DNA of 64,000 nt from Mycobacterium colombiense CECT 3035 (GTDB lineage Bacteria; Actinomycetota; Actinomycetes; Mycobacteriales; Mycobacteriaceae): the NCBI RefSeq assembly GCF_002105755.1, contig NZ_CP020821.1:2480001-2544000 (forward strand), given 5' to 3'. The notes under the pieces are model-generated. The model saw nothing but the letters and a program-made list of their open reading frames with translations. It made no database searches and was not told the origin of the DNA. Below are positions 20,738 through 31,287 of this stretch, one piece after another. Position 1 is the stretch's first letter; each line of letters opens with the position of its first letter. Position numbers and translations under genes: made by a program.

Positions 20738-21907
20738 CTACAGATCCAGTAGCGCGGTTTCGGGTGACTCGATCAGATCCCTGAGCTCGCAGACGAATCG
20801 GGCGGCCTGGGCGCCGTCGGCGATGCGATGGTCGAACACACACGTCAACGACATCGTCGGGCGCGCGACGATCTCTGCGCCCCGCACGACGGGCCGCGGC
20901 TTGATCGCACCCATGCCCAGGATGGCCGCTTCGGGATGGTTGATCACCGGCACCCCGTCGTCCGCGCCCAGCGCCCCGAAATTCGTCACGGTGAACGTCG
21001 AGCCCCGCAATTCCCCGGGCCCCAGGCTGCCCGCACGCGCACCGGAGATCAATTCAGCTGCGCGGCCGGCTAATTCGCGAGTGGTCTTGGTGTGGGCGTC
21101 GACGACCACCGGGACGAGCAGCCCGCGTTCGGTGGCCGTGGCGATGCCCAGGTGCACCCGGTGATCGACGCGCACCTGCGGCCCCTGCGGGGAGTCGGCC
21201 CAGGTCGAGTTCAGCATCTCGTGGTGACGCAGCGCGATGACAAGCAAACGCAGCACGAGCGCGAACGGCGTGATGGTCTCCTCCGCCGACCGGAACCGGC
21301 CGGAGAGCCGGACCAGCTCGGTGCAGTCGACCTCGACACCGACCTTGGCCGCGGGAATCTCCCTGTGCGACAGCGTCATTCTCTCCGCCATCCGGGCCTG
21401 CACACCCAGGACCGGCCGAACGTCGGCGCCGTTGCCGTTGCCGCGGGCCGCCGACAACACGTCCTCCCGGGTGATGATGGCACCGGCGCCGTGCTGCACC
21501 GAGTTGAGGTCCACCATCAACTCCTTGGCCAACTTGCGCACCGGAGGGGCGGCGAGCGGACGGGTGGTGCGCCGGCTGGTGTCGATGCCGGAGTCGGCGC
21601 CATAACCGACCAACGTGGGCGCCTCGGTTTCGACTGACGGCAGGTCACCGTCCAGCGGCGCCGTGTCGATCCGCAGCAACACCGCCCCGACGTCGATCAC
21701 ATCGCCTTCGGCGCCGTTGCGTTCGACGATCCGCCCGGCGTACGGGCTCGGGATCTCCACTTCGGCCTTGGCGGTCTCCACCGTGCACAGCAGCTGATTG
21801 AGTTCGACGTCGTCGCCGACCGCCACGTGCCATTGGGTCACCGTGACTTCTTCCAGTCCCTCGCCGAGGTCGGGGACCCGAAACGACTTGACCCGCTCGT
21901 CGCTCAT
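20738..21907 (-). CDS. bkdC: Branched-chain keto-acid dehydrogenase E2 (dihydrolipoyl acyltransferase)
   Basis: 389 residues with E2 architecture: an N-terminal lipoyl domain (lipoyl-Lys in VETAKAEVE, about residue 44), a short hinge, the E3/E1-binding domain ([14 protein letters not shown]) and a C-terminal acyltransferase core ending with the catalytic HxxxDG in [12 protein letters not shown] 21907 overlaps the bkdB stop by 4 nt, which fixes the start over the longer frame. It takes acyl groups from decarboxylated 2-keto acids of Val, Leu and Ile and passes them to CoA. Homologue of Rv2495c. No dedicated E3 gene is nearby, so shared Lpd is expected. Confidence 0.94.
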   Translation of the reverse strand: MSDERVKSFRVPDLGEGLEEVTVTQWHVAVGDDVELNQLLCTVETAKAEVEIPSPYAGRIVERNGAEGDVIDVGAVLLRIDTAPLDGDLPSVETEAPTLVGYGADSGIDTSRRTTRPLAAPPVRKLAKELMVDLNSVQHGAGAIITREDVLSAARGNGNGADVRPVLGVQARMAERMTLSHREIPAAKVGVEVDCTELVRLSGRFRSAEETITPFALVLRLLVIALRHHEMLNSTWADSPQGPQVRVDHRVHLGIATATERGLLVPVVVDAHTKTTRELAGRAAELISGARAGSLGPGELRGSTFTVTNFGALGADDGVPVINHPEAAILGMGAIKPRPVVRGAEIVARPTMSLTCVFDHRIADGAQAARFVCELRDLIESPETALLDL

Positions 21908-22950
21908 GGCTGCGCCAACACCCGTTCGACGCAATCCAGCAGCCGGTCGGGACCGGGCAGCCACCACTTCTCCAGCCGCGCCGGCGGGTACGGGGTGTCA
22001 AACCCGCAGGCGCGCAACACCGGCGCCTCCAGCTCGTAGAACAACTCCTCCTGAATTCGGGCGGCCAGACCGGCCCCATACCCCAGGCTGCGCGGCCCCT
22101 CGTGCATCACCACGCAACGCCCGGTGCGGTGGATCGACGAGGCGACGGTGTCGAAATCCAGCGGCACCAGCGACCGCAGATCGATGACCTCCAGGCTCCA
22201 ACCACGTTCCCGCTGCGCGTCTTCCGCGGTATTGACCGCCGTGCCGACCAGGCTGCCGTAGGTCACGACGGTCACGTCGGCGCCGGGGCGGCGCACCATC
22301 GCCTGGCCGATCGGCGGTTCGGGCCGGGTGACGTCGACCAGGCCGCGACCCTGATACCGGCGCTTGGGCTCCAAATACATGACCGGATCCGGACAGGTGA
22401 TCGCGTGGCGCAGCAGCCAATACGCGTCGGCCGGGCTGGACGGCACCACCACTTTCAGGCCGGCGGTGTGGGCCCAGTACGACTCGGTGGAGTCCGAATG
22501 ATGCTCGGCGGCACCGATTCCCCCGAATGACGGGATGCGGACCGTCACCGGCATGTTGATTTCGCCGCGGGTGCGCGTGCGGTACTTGGCCAGGTGGCTG
22601 ACCACCTGATCGAATGCCGGATAGGAAAACCCGTCGAACTGGATCTCGGGTACCGGCACGAAGCCGCGCAGCGCCAGCCCCACCGCGATCCCGATGATGG
22701 CGGACTCGGCCAGTGGCGTGTCAAAGCAGCGGCTTTCGCCGAACGCCGAGGCCAGTCCCTCGGTAACCCGAAACACCCCGCCCTCGACCGAGACGTCCTC
22801 GCCGAACACCAGCACCCGGTCATCGGCGGCCATCGCGTCGTGCAGCGCGCGGTTGAGCGCCTGCACCATGGTCAACGACTGCGCGACGTCCTGCACTGCC
22901 GCGGTGAGTGTTTCGTCGTGGCCGGCCGGGCGATCAGCGAGCTGGGTCAT
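21904..22950 (-). CDS. bkdB: Branched-chain keto-acid dehydrogenase E1 beta subunit
   Basis: 348 residues, transketolase-type E1 beta. Family blocks: [40 protein letters not shown], the phosphate/TPP-contact region around [13 protein letters not shown], and [20 protein letters not shown] in the C-terminal domain. It pairs with BkdA to form the thiamine-diphosphate decarboxylase. Nine bases separate it from bkdA and 4 nt overlap with bkdC, so bkdA-bkdB-bkdC is one operon. Homologue of Rv2496c. Confidence 0.94.
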   Translation of the reverse strand: MTQLADRPAGHDETLTAAVQDVAQSLTMVQALNRALHDAMAADDRVLVFGEDVSVEGGVFRVTEGLASAFGESRCFDTPLAESAIIGIAVGLALRGFVPVPEIQFDGFSYPAFDQVVSHLAKYRTRTRGEINMPVTVRIPSFGGIGAAEHHSDSTESYWAHTAGLKVVVPSSPADAYWLLRHAITCPDPVMYLEPKRRYQGRGLVDVTRPEPPIGQAMVRRPGADVTVVTYGSLVGTAVNTAEDAQRERGWSLEVIDLRSLVPLDFDTVASSIHRTGRCVVMHEGPRSLGYGAGLAARIQEELFYELEAPVLRACGFDTPYPPARLEKWWLPGPDRLLDCVERVLAQP

Positions 22951-22959
22951 GGACGCCTC

Positions 22960-24051
22960 TCAATCACTTCGGTCGAGTTCGGCCCGCAGCTGCCTGCGCT
23001 GCGCCTGTAGTCCCGGCGTGATCTCGGCGTACACCGACGTGAACACCTCGTCGATGTCGAAATCGGGTGCGTCGAACACTGCGTCGCGCAATTCGGCCCG
23101 CATCCGCTTCGCGCGGGCGGCGACCCGTTCTTCCAGTCGCTGCGACCACAGGCCCTGCCCTTGCAGGTAATTGCGGTACCGCGCGATCGGTTCCAGCGCG
23201 GCCCAGTGGTCGACTTCGTCTTGCGTGCGGTACCGACTCGGATCATCGGATGTGGTGTGCGGGGCCAGGCGGTAGGTGACCGCCTCGATCAATGTCGGGC
23301 CGCCGCCGGCGCGGGCGCGTGCGGCGGCCTCGGCGGTCACCGCATAGCAGGCCAACACGTCATTGCCGTCCACCCGGATTCCGGGCATACCGTAGCCGAT
23401 TGCCTTGTGCGCCAATGACGGAGCGGCGGTCTGCTTGGATATCGGCACCGAGATCGCCCACTGGTTGTTCTGCACGAAAAACACGCAGGGCGTGGTGAAC
23501 ACTGCCGCGAAGTTCAGCGCCTCGTGAACATCCCCCACGCTGGTGGCACCGTCGCCGAGGAACGCCATGGTCACCGAATCCTCGCCCAGGCGTTGGGCGG
23601 CCATCGCCGCCCCCACCGCGTGCAGGGTCTGGGTGCCGATCGGAATCGACAGCGGGGCGCAGCACTTCTTGGTGAAGTCCAGGCCGCCATGCCAGGTTCC
23701 GCGCCACGCGGCCCCCACGTGCCCTGGCGGGATGCCGCGCACCAAAAATGCTCCGAGTTCCCGGTATTGGGGAAACAACCAGTCCGTCTTGCGCAGGCAG
23801 GCCGCGGCACCGACCTGGGCGGCTTCCTGCCCGTGGCAGGAGGCGAACAGCCCTAGCTCGCCTTGCCGCTTGAGGTTGACGAATTCGCCGTCCAGCTCGC
23901 GGGTGACCACCATCATCTCGTAGAGCCAGCTCAGCGTCTCCGCGGGAAGCTCACGGCTGTAGCGATCTTCGGGCGTCGGTGAGCCATCGGGCGCGACGAG
24001 CTGCACCGGCTCGAGATCGACAGTCATCGGCACCGAAGACACTTGCGCCAC
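22960..24051 (-). CDS. bkdA: Branched-chain keto-acid dehydrogenase E1 alpha subunit
   Basis: E1 alpha of about 363 residues, homologue of Rv2497c (367). The ThDP motif GDGATSVGDVHEALNFA is clear, and QNNQWAISVPISKQTAAPS follows. GTG 24051 is preferred because GGAGG lies 4 bases before it; ATG 24027 (MTVDLEPVQLV) is the main alternative. It is the first gene of the bkd operon. The 178 bases upstream to the end of citE probably hold its own promoter, but no copy of the BkaR palindrome seen at 30419 or 30503 was found there. Confidence 0.92.
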   Translation of the reverse strand: MAQVSSVPMTVDLEPVQLVAPDGSPTPEDRYSRELPAETLSWLYEMMVVTRELDGEFVNLKRQGELGLFASCHGQEAAQVGAAACLRKTDWLFPQYRELGAFLVRGIPPGHVGAAWRGTWHGGLDFTKKCCAPLSIPIGTQTLHAVGAAMAAQRLGEDSVTMAFLGDGATSVGDVHEALNFAAVFTTPCVFFVQNNQWAISVPISKQTAAPSLAHKAIGYGMPGIRVDGNDVLACYAVTAEAAARARAGGGPTLIEAVTYRLAPHTTSDDPSRYRTQDEVDHWAALEPIARYRNYLQGQGLWSQRLEERVAARAKRMRAELRDAVFDAPDFDIDEVFTSVYAEITPGLQAQRRQLRAELDRSD

Positions 24052-24278
24052 ACCGCCTCCCTCGCCGGGGTGCCGCGTGGCCCGATGAGCCACAGCGGAT
24101 CCCGGCACACGGTCAGCCGGGACCTACCGCGAGCGGAGATCAATCGCCAGTTACACGAAAGGCTTCGCTCGCCGCGACACTGACGTACTCCCCATTATGC
24201 GCTCAAATGAGAAGAGACCGGGCTGATTGCGACGACGCCGCAGCGTGTCGCGCCTCGCCGCGCGGGCCTGCCCCGGTG

Positions 24279-25100
24279 TCACTCGGGGACGGTCTCACCC
24301 GCCCTGCGCAATGTCATCTGCGCGTGCTTGAGCACCGGCGAGTCGACCATCTGCCCCTCGAACGCGAAGACCCCGCGCTCGGAGCGCGCCGCCGCCAGCA
24401 CCCGTCGTGCCCAGTCCAGCCGCTCCTCGCTGGGGCGATACGCCGCGCGCACCACCGCGATCTGGCTCGGGTGGATGCACACCGTTCCGGCGAAGCCCAG
24501 CGCGACGGCGTCCTCGGCCTCGTCCCGCAGGCCGTCGAGGTCCCGGATGTCCAGGTGCACCGCGTCGAGCGCGACCCTGCCGAAGGTGGACGCCGTGAGC
24601 AGGGCCGTCGACCGGACGTGATGGGCGACGTCGCGGTAGCTGCCGTCGGCCTTGCGGCTGGAGCTGCCGCCGAGCGTGGCGACCAGGTCCTCGGCGCCCC
24701 ACATCAGCGCGACGGTGCCCGGTGCCGCCGCGATCTCGGTGGCGAACACCGCACCGCGCGGCGTCTCCAGCAGCGCGATCACCTCGCGCGGCGCCAGTGC
24801 CGTCACCTGGGCGGCGGATTCGGTCTTGGACAGCATCACGGTGGTGTACGCGGTGCCGGCGAGGGCCTCGAGGTCGAGCGGGTATTCGGCGGTGTCGGCC
24901 GCGTTGATCCGCACCACGGTGCGCTCGGGGTCCAGCGGCGTCTCCCGCAACGCCTTGCGCGCCGCGGGCTTGTCCGCCTCGGCCACGCCGTCCTCGAGGT
25001 CGAGGATCACCACGTCGGCGGCGGCGGCGGCCTTGGCGAAGCGTTCTGGACGGTCGGCCGGGCAGAACAGCCAGCCGGGCCCAGCGGCTTGCAGGTTCAC
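24279..25100 (-). CDS. citE: CitE-like beta-hydroxyacyl-CoA lyase
   Basis: 273 residues, the same length as Rv2498c. HpcH/HpaI aldolase fold with [10 protein letters not shown] (metal ligand), [17 protein letters not shown] and [12 protein letters not shown]. The GTG start at 25100 overlaps the stop of the maoC-like gene by 4 nt. In M. tuberculosis this enzyme cleaves (S)-citramalyl-CoA and HMG-CoA-type substrates in itaconate and leucine degradation (published work on Rv2498c). It is the last gene of the accD1-accA1-fadE19-maoC-citE operon. Confidence 0.93.
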   Translation of the reverse strand: MNLQAAGPGWLFCPADRPERFAKAAAAADVVILDLEDGVAEADKPAARKALRETPLDPERTVVRINAADTAEYPLDLEALAGTAYTTVMLSKTESAAQVTALAPREVIALLETPRGAVFATEIAAAPGTVALMWGAEDLVATLGGSSSRKADGSYRDVAHHVRSTALLTASTFGRVALDAVHLDIRDLDGLRDEAEDAVALGFAGTVCIHPSQIAVVRAAYRPSEERLDWARRVLAAARSERGVFAFEGQMVDSPVLKHAQMTLRRAGETVPE

Positions 25101-25600
25101 GCGGTCCCCTCCTCGCTCGGGCGCTTTTGCACCAGCGTGGTGCGCACGGCCCGCGCGACGACGTCGCCGTGCTGGTTGCGCCCCGTGTGCTCGAGGGTGA
25201 CGATGCCCTCGCCGGGCCGGCTCTTCGATTCGCGCTTGCCCGTGCACACGGTCTCCGCGTACAGGGTGTCGCCGTGGAACACCGGCTTGGGGAAGGACAC
25301 CTCGGAGAAGCCCAGGTTGGCCACGATGGTGCCGAGCGTCAGCTGCGACACCGACAATCCCACCACAGTGGACAGGGTGAACATGGAGTTCACCAGCCGT
25401 TCGCCGCGAAAGCCCGGCTGCTCGGCCGCCCACGCCGCGTCGAGGTGCAGCGACTGGGTGTTCATGGTCAGCGTGGTGAACAAGACGTTGTCGGCCTCGG
25501 TGACCGTCCGGCCGGGGCGGTGCAGGTAGGTGGTGCCGATCTCGTACTCCTCAAACCACAAGCCGCGCTGGACAACCGACTTGCCGCCTTGGTCGGTCAC
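25097..25600 (-). CDS. MaoC-family (R)-specific enoyl-CoA hydratase (itaconyl/methylglutaconyl-CoA hydratase)
   Basis: 167 residues, hot-dog fold. It starts at GTG 25600, overlapping the fadE19 stop by 4 nt. Visible blocks: [20 protein letters not shown], catalytic region [18 protein letters not shown], and [17 protein letters not shown]. The homologue Rv2499c hydrates itaconyl-CoA and 3-methylglutaconyl-CoA in the leucine/itaconate route. The frame extends upstream inside fadE19 but that part is antisense-like composition and is not included. Confidence 0.92.
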   Translation of the reverse strand: MTDQGGKSVVQRGLWFEEYEIGTTYLHRPGRTVTEADNVLFTTLTMNTQSLHLDAAWAAEQPGFRGERLVNSMFTLSTVVGLSVSQLTLGTIVANLGFSEVSFPKPVFHGDTLYAETVCTGKRESKSRPGEGIVTLEHTGRNQHGDVVARAVRTTLVQKRPSEEGTA

Positions 25601-26763
25601 GAGAGCCCCAGCGATCGCGCGATCAGCATCAACTGCACTTCGGTGGTCCCTTCGCCGATTTCGAGGATCTTGCTGTCGCGGTAGTGCCGCGCCACCGGAT
25701 ATTCGTTCATGAAGCCGTAGCCCCCGTGGATCTGGGTCGCGTCGCGGGCGTTGTCCATCGCCGCCTCCGAGGCGATCATCTTCGCGATAGCCGCCTCCTT
25801 CTTGAAGGGTTTGCCCGCCAACATCTTTGCCGCCGCATCGTAGTAGGCGGTGCGCGCCACGTGGGCCCGCGCCTCCATCCGCGCGATCTTGAAGCTGATC
25901 GCCTGGTAGGCGCCGATCGGCTGGCCGAACGCCTGGCGTTCCTTGGCGTACTTGACGCTTTCGTCGACGCAGCCCTGCGCCGCTCCGGTCGCCAGCGCGG
26001 CGATCGCGATGCGGCCCTCGTCCAGGATCGACAGGAAACCCGAGTAGCCGGTGCCGCGGGCACCCAGCAGGTTCTCCTCCGGGACGCGGGCGTCGTCGAA
26101 GCTGAGCGGGTGGGTGTCCGACGCGTTCCAGCCGACCTTGCTGTACACCGGTTCGACGGTGAATCCCGGTGTGCCGCTGGGCACGATGATCGAGGAGATC
26201 TCCTTCTTGCCGTTCGCGGCGGTTCCGGTGACGGCGGTGACGGTGACCAGCGAGGTGATGTCGGTGCCGGAGTTGGTGATGAATTGCTTGCTGCCGTTGA
26301 TCACCCAGTCGCCGTTGTCGAGGCGCGCGGTGGTGCGGGTCCCGCCGGCGTCCGAGCCCGCCCCGGGCTCGGTGAGCCCGAAGCCGGCGAGCGCGCGGCC
26401 GGCGGTCAGGTCCGGCAGCCACTTCTGCTTTTGCTCCTCGGTGCCGAACCGGTAGATCGGCATCGCGCCGAGGCTGGCGCCGGCCTCCAGCGTGATGGCC
26501 ACCGACTGGTCGACCTTGCCGAGTTCCTCGAGCGCCAGCGACAACGCGAAGTAGTCGCCGCCCATGCCGCCGTACTCCTCGGGGAACGGCAGGCCGAACA
26601 GGCCCATCTCGCCCATCTTGGCCACGACTTCGTACGGGAAGCTGTGCTCCTCATCGTGTTTGGCCGACACCGGGGCAACCACGGTGCGCGCGAACTCCGC
26701 GACCGTGTCGCGAAGGTCCTGATACTCCTTGGGTAACGCCCCCGCGGTAATGGATGTGGTCAT
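25597..26763 (-). CDS. fadE19: Acyl-CoA dehydrogenase FadE19 (isovaleryl-CoA dehydrogenase type)
   Basis: 388 residues, complete acyl-CoA dehydrogenase fold. Signature [15 protein letters not shown] (flavin side) and [20 protein letters not shown] at the C-terminus are conserved; [13 protein letters not shown] holds the FAD-binding residues. It oxidises isovaleryl-CoA to 3-methylcrotonyl-CoA, which the adjacent carboxylase then uses. ATG 26763 overlaps the accA1 stop by 4 nt. Homologue of Rv2500c. Confidence 0.94.
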   Translation of the reverse strand: MTTSITAGALPKEYQDLRDTVAEFARTVVAPVSAKHDEEHSFPYEVVAKMGEMGLFGLPFPEEYGGMGGDYFALSLALEELGKVDQSVAITLEAGASLGAMPIYRFGTEEQKQKWLPDLTAGRALAGFGLTEPGAGSDAGGTRTTARLDNGDWVINGSKQFITNSGTDITSLVTVTAVTGTAANGKKEISSIIVPSGTPGFTVEPVYSKVGWNASDTHPLSFDDARVPEENLLGARGTGYSGFLSILDEGRIAIAALATGAAQGCVDESVKYAKERQAFGQPIGAYQAISFKIARMEARAHVARTAYYDAAAKMLAGKPFKKEAAIAKMIASEAAMDNARDATQIHGGYGFMNEYPVARHYRDSKILEIGEGTTEVQLMLIARSLGLS

Positions 26764-28784
26764 GATGCGTCCTTACTCGAATCGGCTGCCGCGCTGGGCT
26801 CTTCGGGCACCAGCCGGGCCAGCACCTGATCCACCGTCACCTGGTCGCCGACGGAGACCAGCACCTCCACCTGACCGGAAACCGGTGCGGCAAGCGAATG
26901 TTCCATCTTCATCGCCTCGACGACGACCACCACGTCGCCCTCGGAAACGTCGGTGCCCGAAGATGCCTGAACCGCGATCACGCTGCCGGGCATCGGGCTG
27001 ACGATCTCGGCCCGCTGCGCGCCCGCGGCGCGGTGGATCTTGTTCTCCTCGGCCTCACGCAGGTGCCAGGTTCCACGCTCGTCGGCGATCCAGAGGTGCC
27101 GGTCGGCCTCGGCCCAACGGTAGTCCCGTCGCACCCCGTCCAGTGTCACGCTCATCCGCGTCGCCTCGACTTGTGCTGCGGCGGAGAGTGTTTCGCCCTC
27201 ACCGACCTGCACTGTGGCCGCCTCGGGCGGCCCCCACACCGAGACCGTCTCACTGCGCAGCGGGGTGCGCATGTCGGTGCGAACCGGGGCCGGGCTACCC
27301 CCCACGCGCCAGCCCGTCGGCGCCGCCCAGGCGTTGCCCGCGAAGCGGCGAGCCCACAGCGCCAAGGCCGATTGCCGATAGAGGCCCGCCGCCGCCAGCA
27401 CGTCGTCGGGGGCCGGCAGCGGGGCGTAGTCGGCCAGCCGCTCGTCCAGCAGCGCGGTGTCCAGGTCGCCGGCCTGCACCCGCTCGTCGGCGAGCAGGAA
27501 CCGGAGGAATTCGATGTTGGTCACCACACCCAGGATCGCGGTTCGGCTCAACGCCCGGTCGAGCTTCGCCAGCGCCTCGGCGCGGTCGCCGCCGTGGGCG
27601 ATCACCTTGCTCAGCATCGGGTCGTAGTCGCTGCCGACCAGCGTGCCCGCCAGCAGCGAGGAGTCGACCCGCACACCAGCACCGGACGGCTCGGACACCT
27701 GCAGCACCCGCCCACCCGTCGGCAGGAAGCCCCGGGCCGGATCCTCGGCATACACCCGGGCCTCGATGGCGTGCCCGCGCAGTTCGATGTCGTCCTGGGC
27801 GAATCCCAGCTTCTCCCCGGCGGCCACCCGAAGCTGCCACTCGACCAGGTCCAGCCCGGTGACGGCCTCGGTGACCGGATGCTCGACCTGCAGGCGGGTG
27901 TTCATCTCCATGAAGAAGAACTCGTCGGGCCGGTCCGCGGAGACGATGAACTCGACGGTGCCCGCGCCGACGTACTCGACGCTGCGCGCGGTGTTGCAGG
28001 CGGCCGCCCCGATGCGCGCCCGCGTCGCCTCGTCGAGCAGCGGCGACGGCGCCTCCTCGATCACCTTCTGGTGACGGCGCTGCAGGCTGCATTCGCGCTC
28101 GGCGAGGTGCACGACGTTGCCGTGCGTGTCCGCGAGCACCTGGACCTCGATGTGCCTGGGCCGCAACACGAATCGCTCCAGGAACAGGGTGTCGTCCCCG
28201 AACGACGACGCCGCCTCGCGCCGCGCGCCCACCAGCGCCTCGCGCAGCCTGCCCGGTTCCTCCACCAACCGCATGCCCTTGCCGCCACCGCCGGCCGACG
28301 GTTTGATCAGCACCGGGTATCCGACCTCGTCCGCGGCCGCGACCAGCTCGTCGTCGCTCAGCCCGGGCCTGGCGACACCGGGCACCACCGGGACGTCGAA
28401 GGCGGCCACGGCGTTCTTGGCGGTGATCTTGTCGCCCATCACCTGGATCGCCTGGGCCGGCGGCCCCAGGAACACCACCCCGGCCCGCTCGCAGGCCGCG
28501 GCGAAATCGGCGTTCTCGGAGAGGAATCCGTAGCCGGGGTGGATCGCTTGCGATCCGGTGCGCGCGGCCGCCCCGACGACCTTGTCGATGTTCAGGTAGC
28601 TCTCGCGCGCCGCCGCGGGGCCCAGCCGCACCGCTTCGTCGGCCTCGAGCACGTGCCGCGCGCTCTCGTCGGGATCGCTGTAGACGGCGACCGAGCGGAT
28701 GCCCAGCCGGCGCAGGGTCCGGATCACGCGCACCGCGATCTCGCCGCGGTTGGCCACTAGTACGGTCTCGAACACTGCACTCAC
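26760..28784 (-). CDS. accA1: Methylcrotonyl-CoA carboxylase alpha subunit (biotin carboxylase + BCCP)
   Basis: 674 residues. An N-terminal biotin carboxylase ([24 protein letters not shown]-grasp [26 protein letters not shown]) is followed by a middle region and a C-terminal biotinyl domain with [10 protein letters not shown], biotin-Lys about residue 626. GTG 28784 is chosen because it overlaps the accD1 stop by 4 nt, the same coupling as every other junction in this operon; GTG 28775 is an alternative. With AccD1 it carboxylates 3-methylcrotonyl-CoA in leucine degradation. Homologue of Rv2501c. Confidence 0.94.
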   Translation of the reverse strand: MSAVFETVLVANRGEIAVRVIRTLRRLGIRSVAVYSDPDESARHVLEADEAVRLGPAAARESYLNIDKVVGAAARTGSQAIHPGYGFLSENADFAAACERAGVVFLGPPAQAIQVMGDKITAKNAVAAFDVPVVPGVARPGLSDDELVAAADEVGYPVLIKPSAGGGGKGMRLVEEPGRLREALVGARREAASSFGDDTLFLERFVLRPRHIEVQVLADTHGNVVHLAERECSLQRRHQKVIEEAPSPLLDEATRARIGAAACNTARSVEYVGAGTVEFIVSADRPDEFFFMEMNTRLQVEHPVTEAVTGLDLVEWQLRVAAGEKLGFAQDDIELRGHAIEARVYAEDPARGFLPTGGRVLQVSEPSGAGVRVDSSLLAGTLVGSDYDPMLSKVIAHGGDRAEALAKLDRALSRTAILGVVTNIEFLRFLLADERVQAGDLDTALLDERLADYAPLPAPDDVLAAAGLYRQSALALWARRFAGNAWAAPTGWRVGGSPAPVRTDMRTPLRSETVSVWGPPEAATVQVGEGETLSAAAQVEATRMSVTLDGVRRDYRWAEADRHLWIADERGTWHLREAEENKIHRAAGAQRAEIVSPMPGSVIAVQASSGTDVSEGDVVVVVEAMKMEHSLAAPVSGQVEVLVSVGDQVTVDQVLARLVPEEPSAAADSSKDAS

Positions 28785-30379
28785 ATCCGAAAGACGCCGT
28801 AGGAGACGGGTTCCAGCGGCGCTTGGGCGCACACCGAAAGAGCCAGCCCGACAAAGGTTCTGGTGTCGGCGGGGTCGATGATCCCGTCGTCCCACAGCCG
28901 GGCCGTGGAATAGTAGGGGTTGCCCTGACTTTCGTACTGCTCGCGAATGGGCGCCTTGAACGCCTCTTCCTCATCGGCCGACCACGGCTTGCCCGCGCCG
29001 GCGAGTTGCTCGCCGCGCACGGTGGCCAGCACCGACGCGGCCTGTTCTCCGCCCATCACCGAGATGCGGGCGTTGGGCCACATCCACAGGAAACGCGGCG
29101 AATACGCCCGGCCGCACATCGAATAGTTGCCGGCTCCATAGGATCCACCGATTACCACGGTCAGCTTGGGCACTCGCGCGCAGGCCACGGCGGTGACCAT
29201 CTTGGCGCCGTGCTTGGCGATGCCGCCGGCCTCGTAGTCACGGCCGACCATGAAGCCGGCGATGTTCTGCAAGAACAGCAGCGGGATCTTGCGCTTGTCG
29301 CACAACTCGATGAAATGCGCGCCCTTCAGGGCGGATTCGCTGAAGAGCACGCCGTTGTTGGCCACGATGCCCACGGGGTGGCCGTGAATGTGGGCGAACG
29401 CGGTCACCAGCGTCTTGCCGTAGTTGGCCTTGAATTCGCTGACTTCGCCGCCGTCGACCAGTCGCACGATGACCTCGTGCACGTCGTAGGGCACCCGCGG
29501 ATCCGGGGGAACGACGTCGTAGAGCTCCGTCTGGGCGCACCGGGGCGGGACCGGGGATCGCACCTCCCACGGGCTGGGCCCGCGCGGGCCGAACGTGGCC
29601 GCGATCGCGCGCACGATCCGCAGCGCGTGCTCGTCGTCCTCGGCGAGGTGGTCGGTGACGCCGGAGACCCGGGAGTGCAGGTCGCCGCCGCCGAGGTCTT
29701 CGGCCGACACGATCTCGCCGGTCGCCGCCTTGACCAGGGGCGGACCCCCCAGGAAGATGGTGCCCTGCTCGCGGACGATGACGGCCTCGTCGCTCATGGC
29801 GGGCACGTAGGCGCCGCCGGCCGTGCAGGAACCGAGCACGGCGGCCACTTGCGGAATCTCCTTGGCGCTCATGGTCGCCTGGTTGTAGAAGATGCGCCCG
29901 AAGTGCTCGCGGTCGGGGAAGACCTCGTCCTGGCGGGGCAGGAACGCACCCCCCGAGTCCACCAGGTAGATGCACGGGAGCCGATTCTGCAGCGCCACCT
30001 CTTGGGCGCGCAGATGCTTTTTGACCGTCATCGGGTAGTAGGTGCCGCCCTTGACCGTCGCGTCGTTGGCCACGATCACGCACTCGCGATCCGACACGCG
30101 GCCGATGCCGGTGATGATCCCGGCCCCGGGAGATTCGTCGCCGTACATGCCGTCCGCGGCCAGCGGGGAGAGCTCCAAAAACGGGCTGCCCGGGTCGAGG
30201 AGGCGGTCCACCCGTTCGCGGGGCAGCAGTTTGCCGCGGCTGACGTGACGTTCCCGTGCGCGCTCGTTGCCACCCAATGCGGCCGCCGCCAGCTTGGCGT
30301 TCAACTCGCCCACCAGCCGGCGGTGCTCATCGGCGAACGACGCCTCGGCCTTGGCGGGTGAGGTCACCACGTTGTCCAT
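28781..30379 (-). CDS. accD1: Methylcrotonyl-CoA carboxylase beta subunit (carboxyltransferase)
   Basis: 532 residues, acyl-CoA carboxyltransferase beta subunit with both crotonase-like halves: the N-terminal half has [19 protein letters not shown], typical of methylcrotonyl-CoA carboxylases, and the C-terminal half has [11 protein letters not shown] and [19 protein letters not shown] 30379 is the first gene of the operon, 40 bases downstream of a perfect palindrome (30419-30438) likely bound by the divergent regulator BkaR. In M. tuberculosis scoB, scoA and fadD35 lie between this gene and the regulator; here they are missing. Confidence 0.95.
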   Translation of the reverse strand: MDNVVTSPAKAEASFADEHRRLVGELNAKLAAAALGGNERARERHVSRGKLLPRERVDRLLDPGSPFLELSPLAADGMYGDESPGAGIITGIGRVSDRECVIVANDATVKGGTYYPMTVKKHLRAQEVALQNRLPCIYLVDSGGAFLPRQDEVFPDREHFGRIFYNQATMSAKEIPQVAAVLGSCTAGGAYVPAMSDEAVIVREQGTIFLGGPPLVKAATGEIVSAEDLGGGDLHSRVSGVTDHLAEDDEHALRIVRAIAATFGPRGPSPWEVRSPVPPRCAQTELYDVVPPDPRVPYDVHEVIVRLVDGGEVSEFKANYGKTLVTAFAHIHGHPVGIVANNGVLFSESALKGAHFIELCDKRKIPLLFLQNIAGFMVGRDYEAGGIAKHGAKMVTAVACARVPKLTVVIGGSYGAGNYSMCGRAYSPRFLWMWPNARISVMGGEQAASVLATVRGEQLAGAGKPWSADEEEAFKAPIREQYESQGNPYYSTARLWDDGIIDPADTRTFVGLALSVCAQAPLEPVSYGVFRM

Positions 30380-30418
30380 CGCCGCAGCAGCCTCCTTGCC
30401 GTCGTGCGGGCGCGCTTT

Positions 30419-30438
30419 GAGTTAATGCTCATTAACTC
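30419..30438. promoter_or_regulatory. BkaR operator 1 (accD1 side)
   Basis: Perfect inverted repeat GAGTTAAT-GCTC-ATTAACTC, centred about 50 bases before the accD1 start codon. It shares its left arm with a second site 84 bp away. A TetR repressor bound here would block accD1 transcription. The assignment to BkaR is from the divergent gene arrangement and published work on the M. tuberculosis orthologue. Confidence 0.8.
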
Positions 30439-30502
30439 AAGGGCCGAGAATACCATTGCCGTCGTTAGCGGTCCAGGGAGCACCGCGGCCGGCACAAATC
30501 CC

Positions 30503-30522
30503 GAGTTAATCGTGAATAACTC
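30503..30522. promoter_or_regulatory. BkaR operator 2 (regulator side)
   Basis: Inverted repeat GAGTTAAT-CGTG-AATAACTC, one arm mismatch relative to operator 1. It ends 39 bases before the bkaR start codon, mirroring the distance of operator 1 from accD1, so autoregulation is expected. Centre-to-centre spacing of the two sites is 84 bp, about eight helical turns. Confidence 0.75.
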
Positions 30523-30561
30523 GTGCTAGGTTGGGGCCAGTTGACCAGACGGAGGTCCGTC

Positions 30562-31218
30562 ATGACAGCGTCCGCCTCCGAGGGCCAGGCCGGTCCCGCT
30601 GACGCCCCAAATCGCCGAAGTCAGTTGAAGTCCGACCGTCGGCTACAACTGCTGTCCGCCGCCGAGCGATTGTTCGCCGAGCGCGGGTTCCTCGCGGTGC
30701 GGCTGGAAGACATCGGGGCGGCCGCCGGGGTGAGCGGTCCGGCCATCTACCGGCATTTCCCGAACAAGGAGTCGCTGCTGGTCGAGTTGCTGGTGGGCAT
30801 CAGCACCCGGCTGCTCGCCGGCGCCCGGCAGGTGCAGGCGGGCAGCCGCGACGCGGCCGCGGCCCTCGACGGGCTGATCGACTTCCATCTGGACTTCGTG
30901 TTCAACGAGCCCGACCTGATTCGCATCCAGGATCGCGACCTCGCATACCTGCCGGCGGCCGCCGAAAAGCAGGTGCGCAAATCCCAGCGGCAATACGTCG
31001 AGGTCTGGGTGGGCGTGCTGCGGGAGCTCAACCCGGAGCTGGCCGAGGCCGATGCCCGGCTGGCCGCGCACGCCGTGTTCGGGCTGCTGAACTCGACGCC
31101 GCACAGCATGAAATCCCCGGATACCTCGCGCAGCAAGACCGTCCGCGCGGCGAGGTCACGCGCCGTGATGCGGGCGATGACAGTGGCCGCGCTCGCGGCC
31201 GGAAATCAGTGCCCGTGA
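30562..31218 (+). CDS. bkaR: TetR-family repressor of branched-chain keto-acid / leucine genes
   Basis: 218 residues. ATG 30562 follows GGAGGT with 5 bases spacing, so the in-frame upstream TTG at 30523 is rejected. The N-terminal helix-turn-helix is LEDIGAAAGVSGPAIYRHFPNKESLL (about residues 48-73, quoted in two parts: LEDIGAAAGVSG and PAIYRHFPNKESLL). The C-terminal ligand domain is all-helical. The orthologue Rv2506 (BkaR) represses the divergent Rv2495c-Rv2505c operon. Two matching palindromes in the intergenic region support the same circuit here. Confidence 0.92.
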   Translation: MTASASEGQAGPADAPNRRSQLKSDRRLQLLSAAERLFAERGFLAVRLEDIGAAAGVSGPAIYRHFPNKESLLVELLVGISTRLLAGARQVQAGSRDAAAALDGLIDFHLDFVFNEPDLIRIQDRDLAYLPAAAEKQVRKSQRQYVEVWVGVLRELNPELAEADARLAAHAVFGLLNSTPHSMKSPDTSRSKTVRAARSRAVMRAMTVAALAAGNQCP

Positions 31219-31287
31219 GCGCTGCGCCGTAAGGTGACTCAGGGGCTTAACACCGAGCCCAGGTACCCTGCAAGCCATGAGGTGGAC

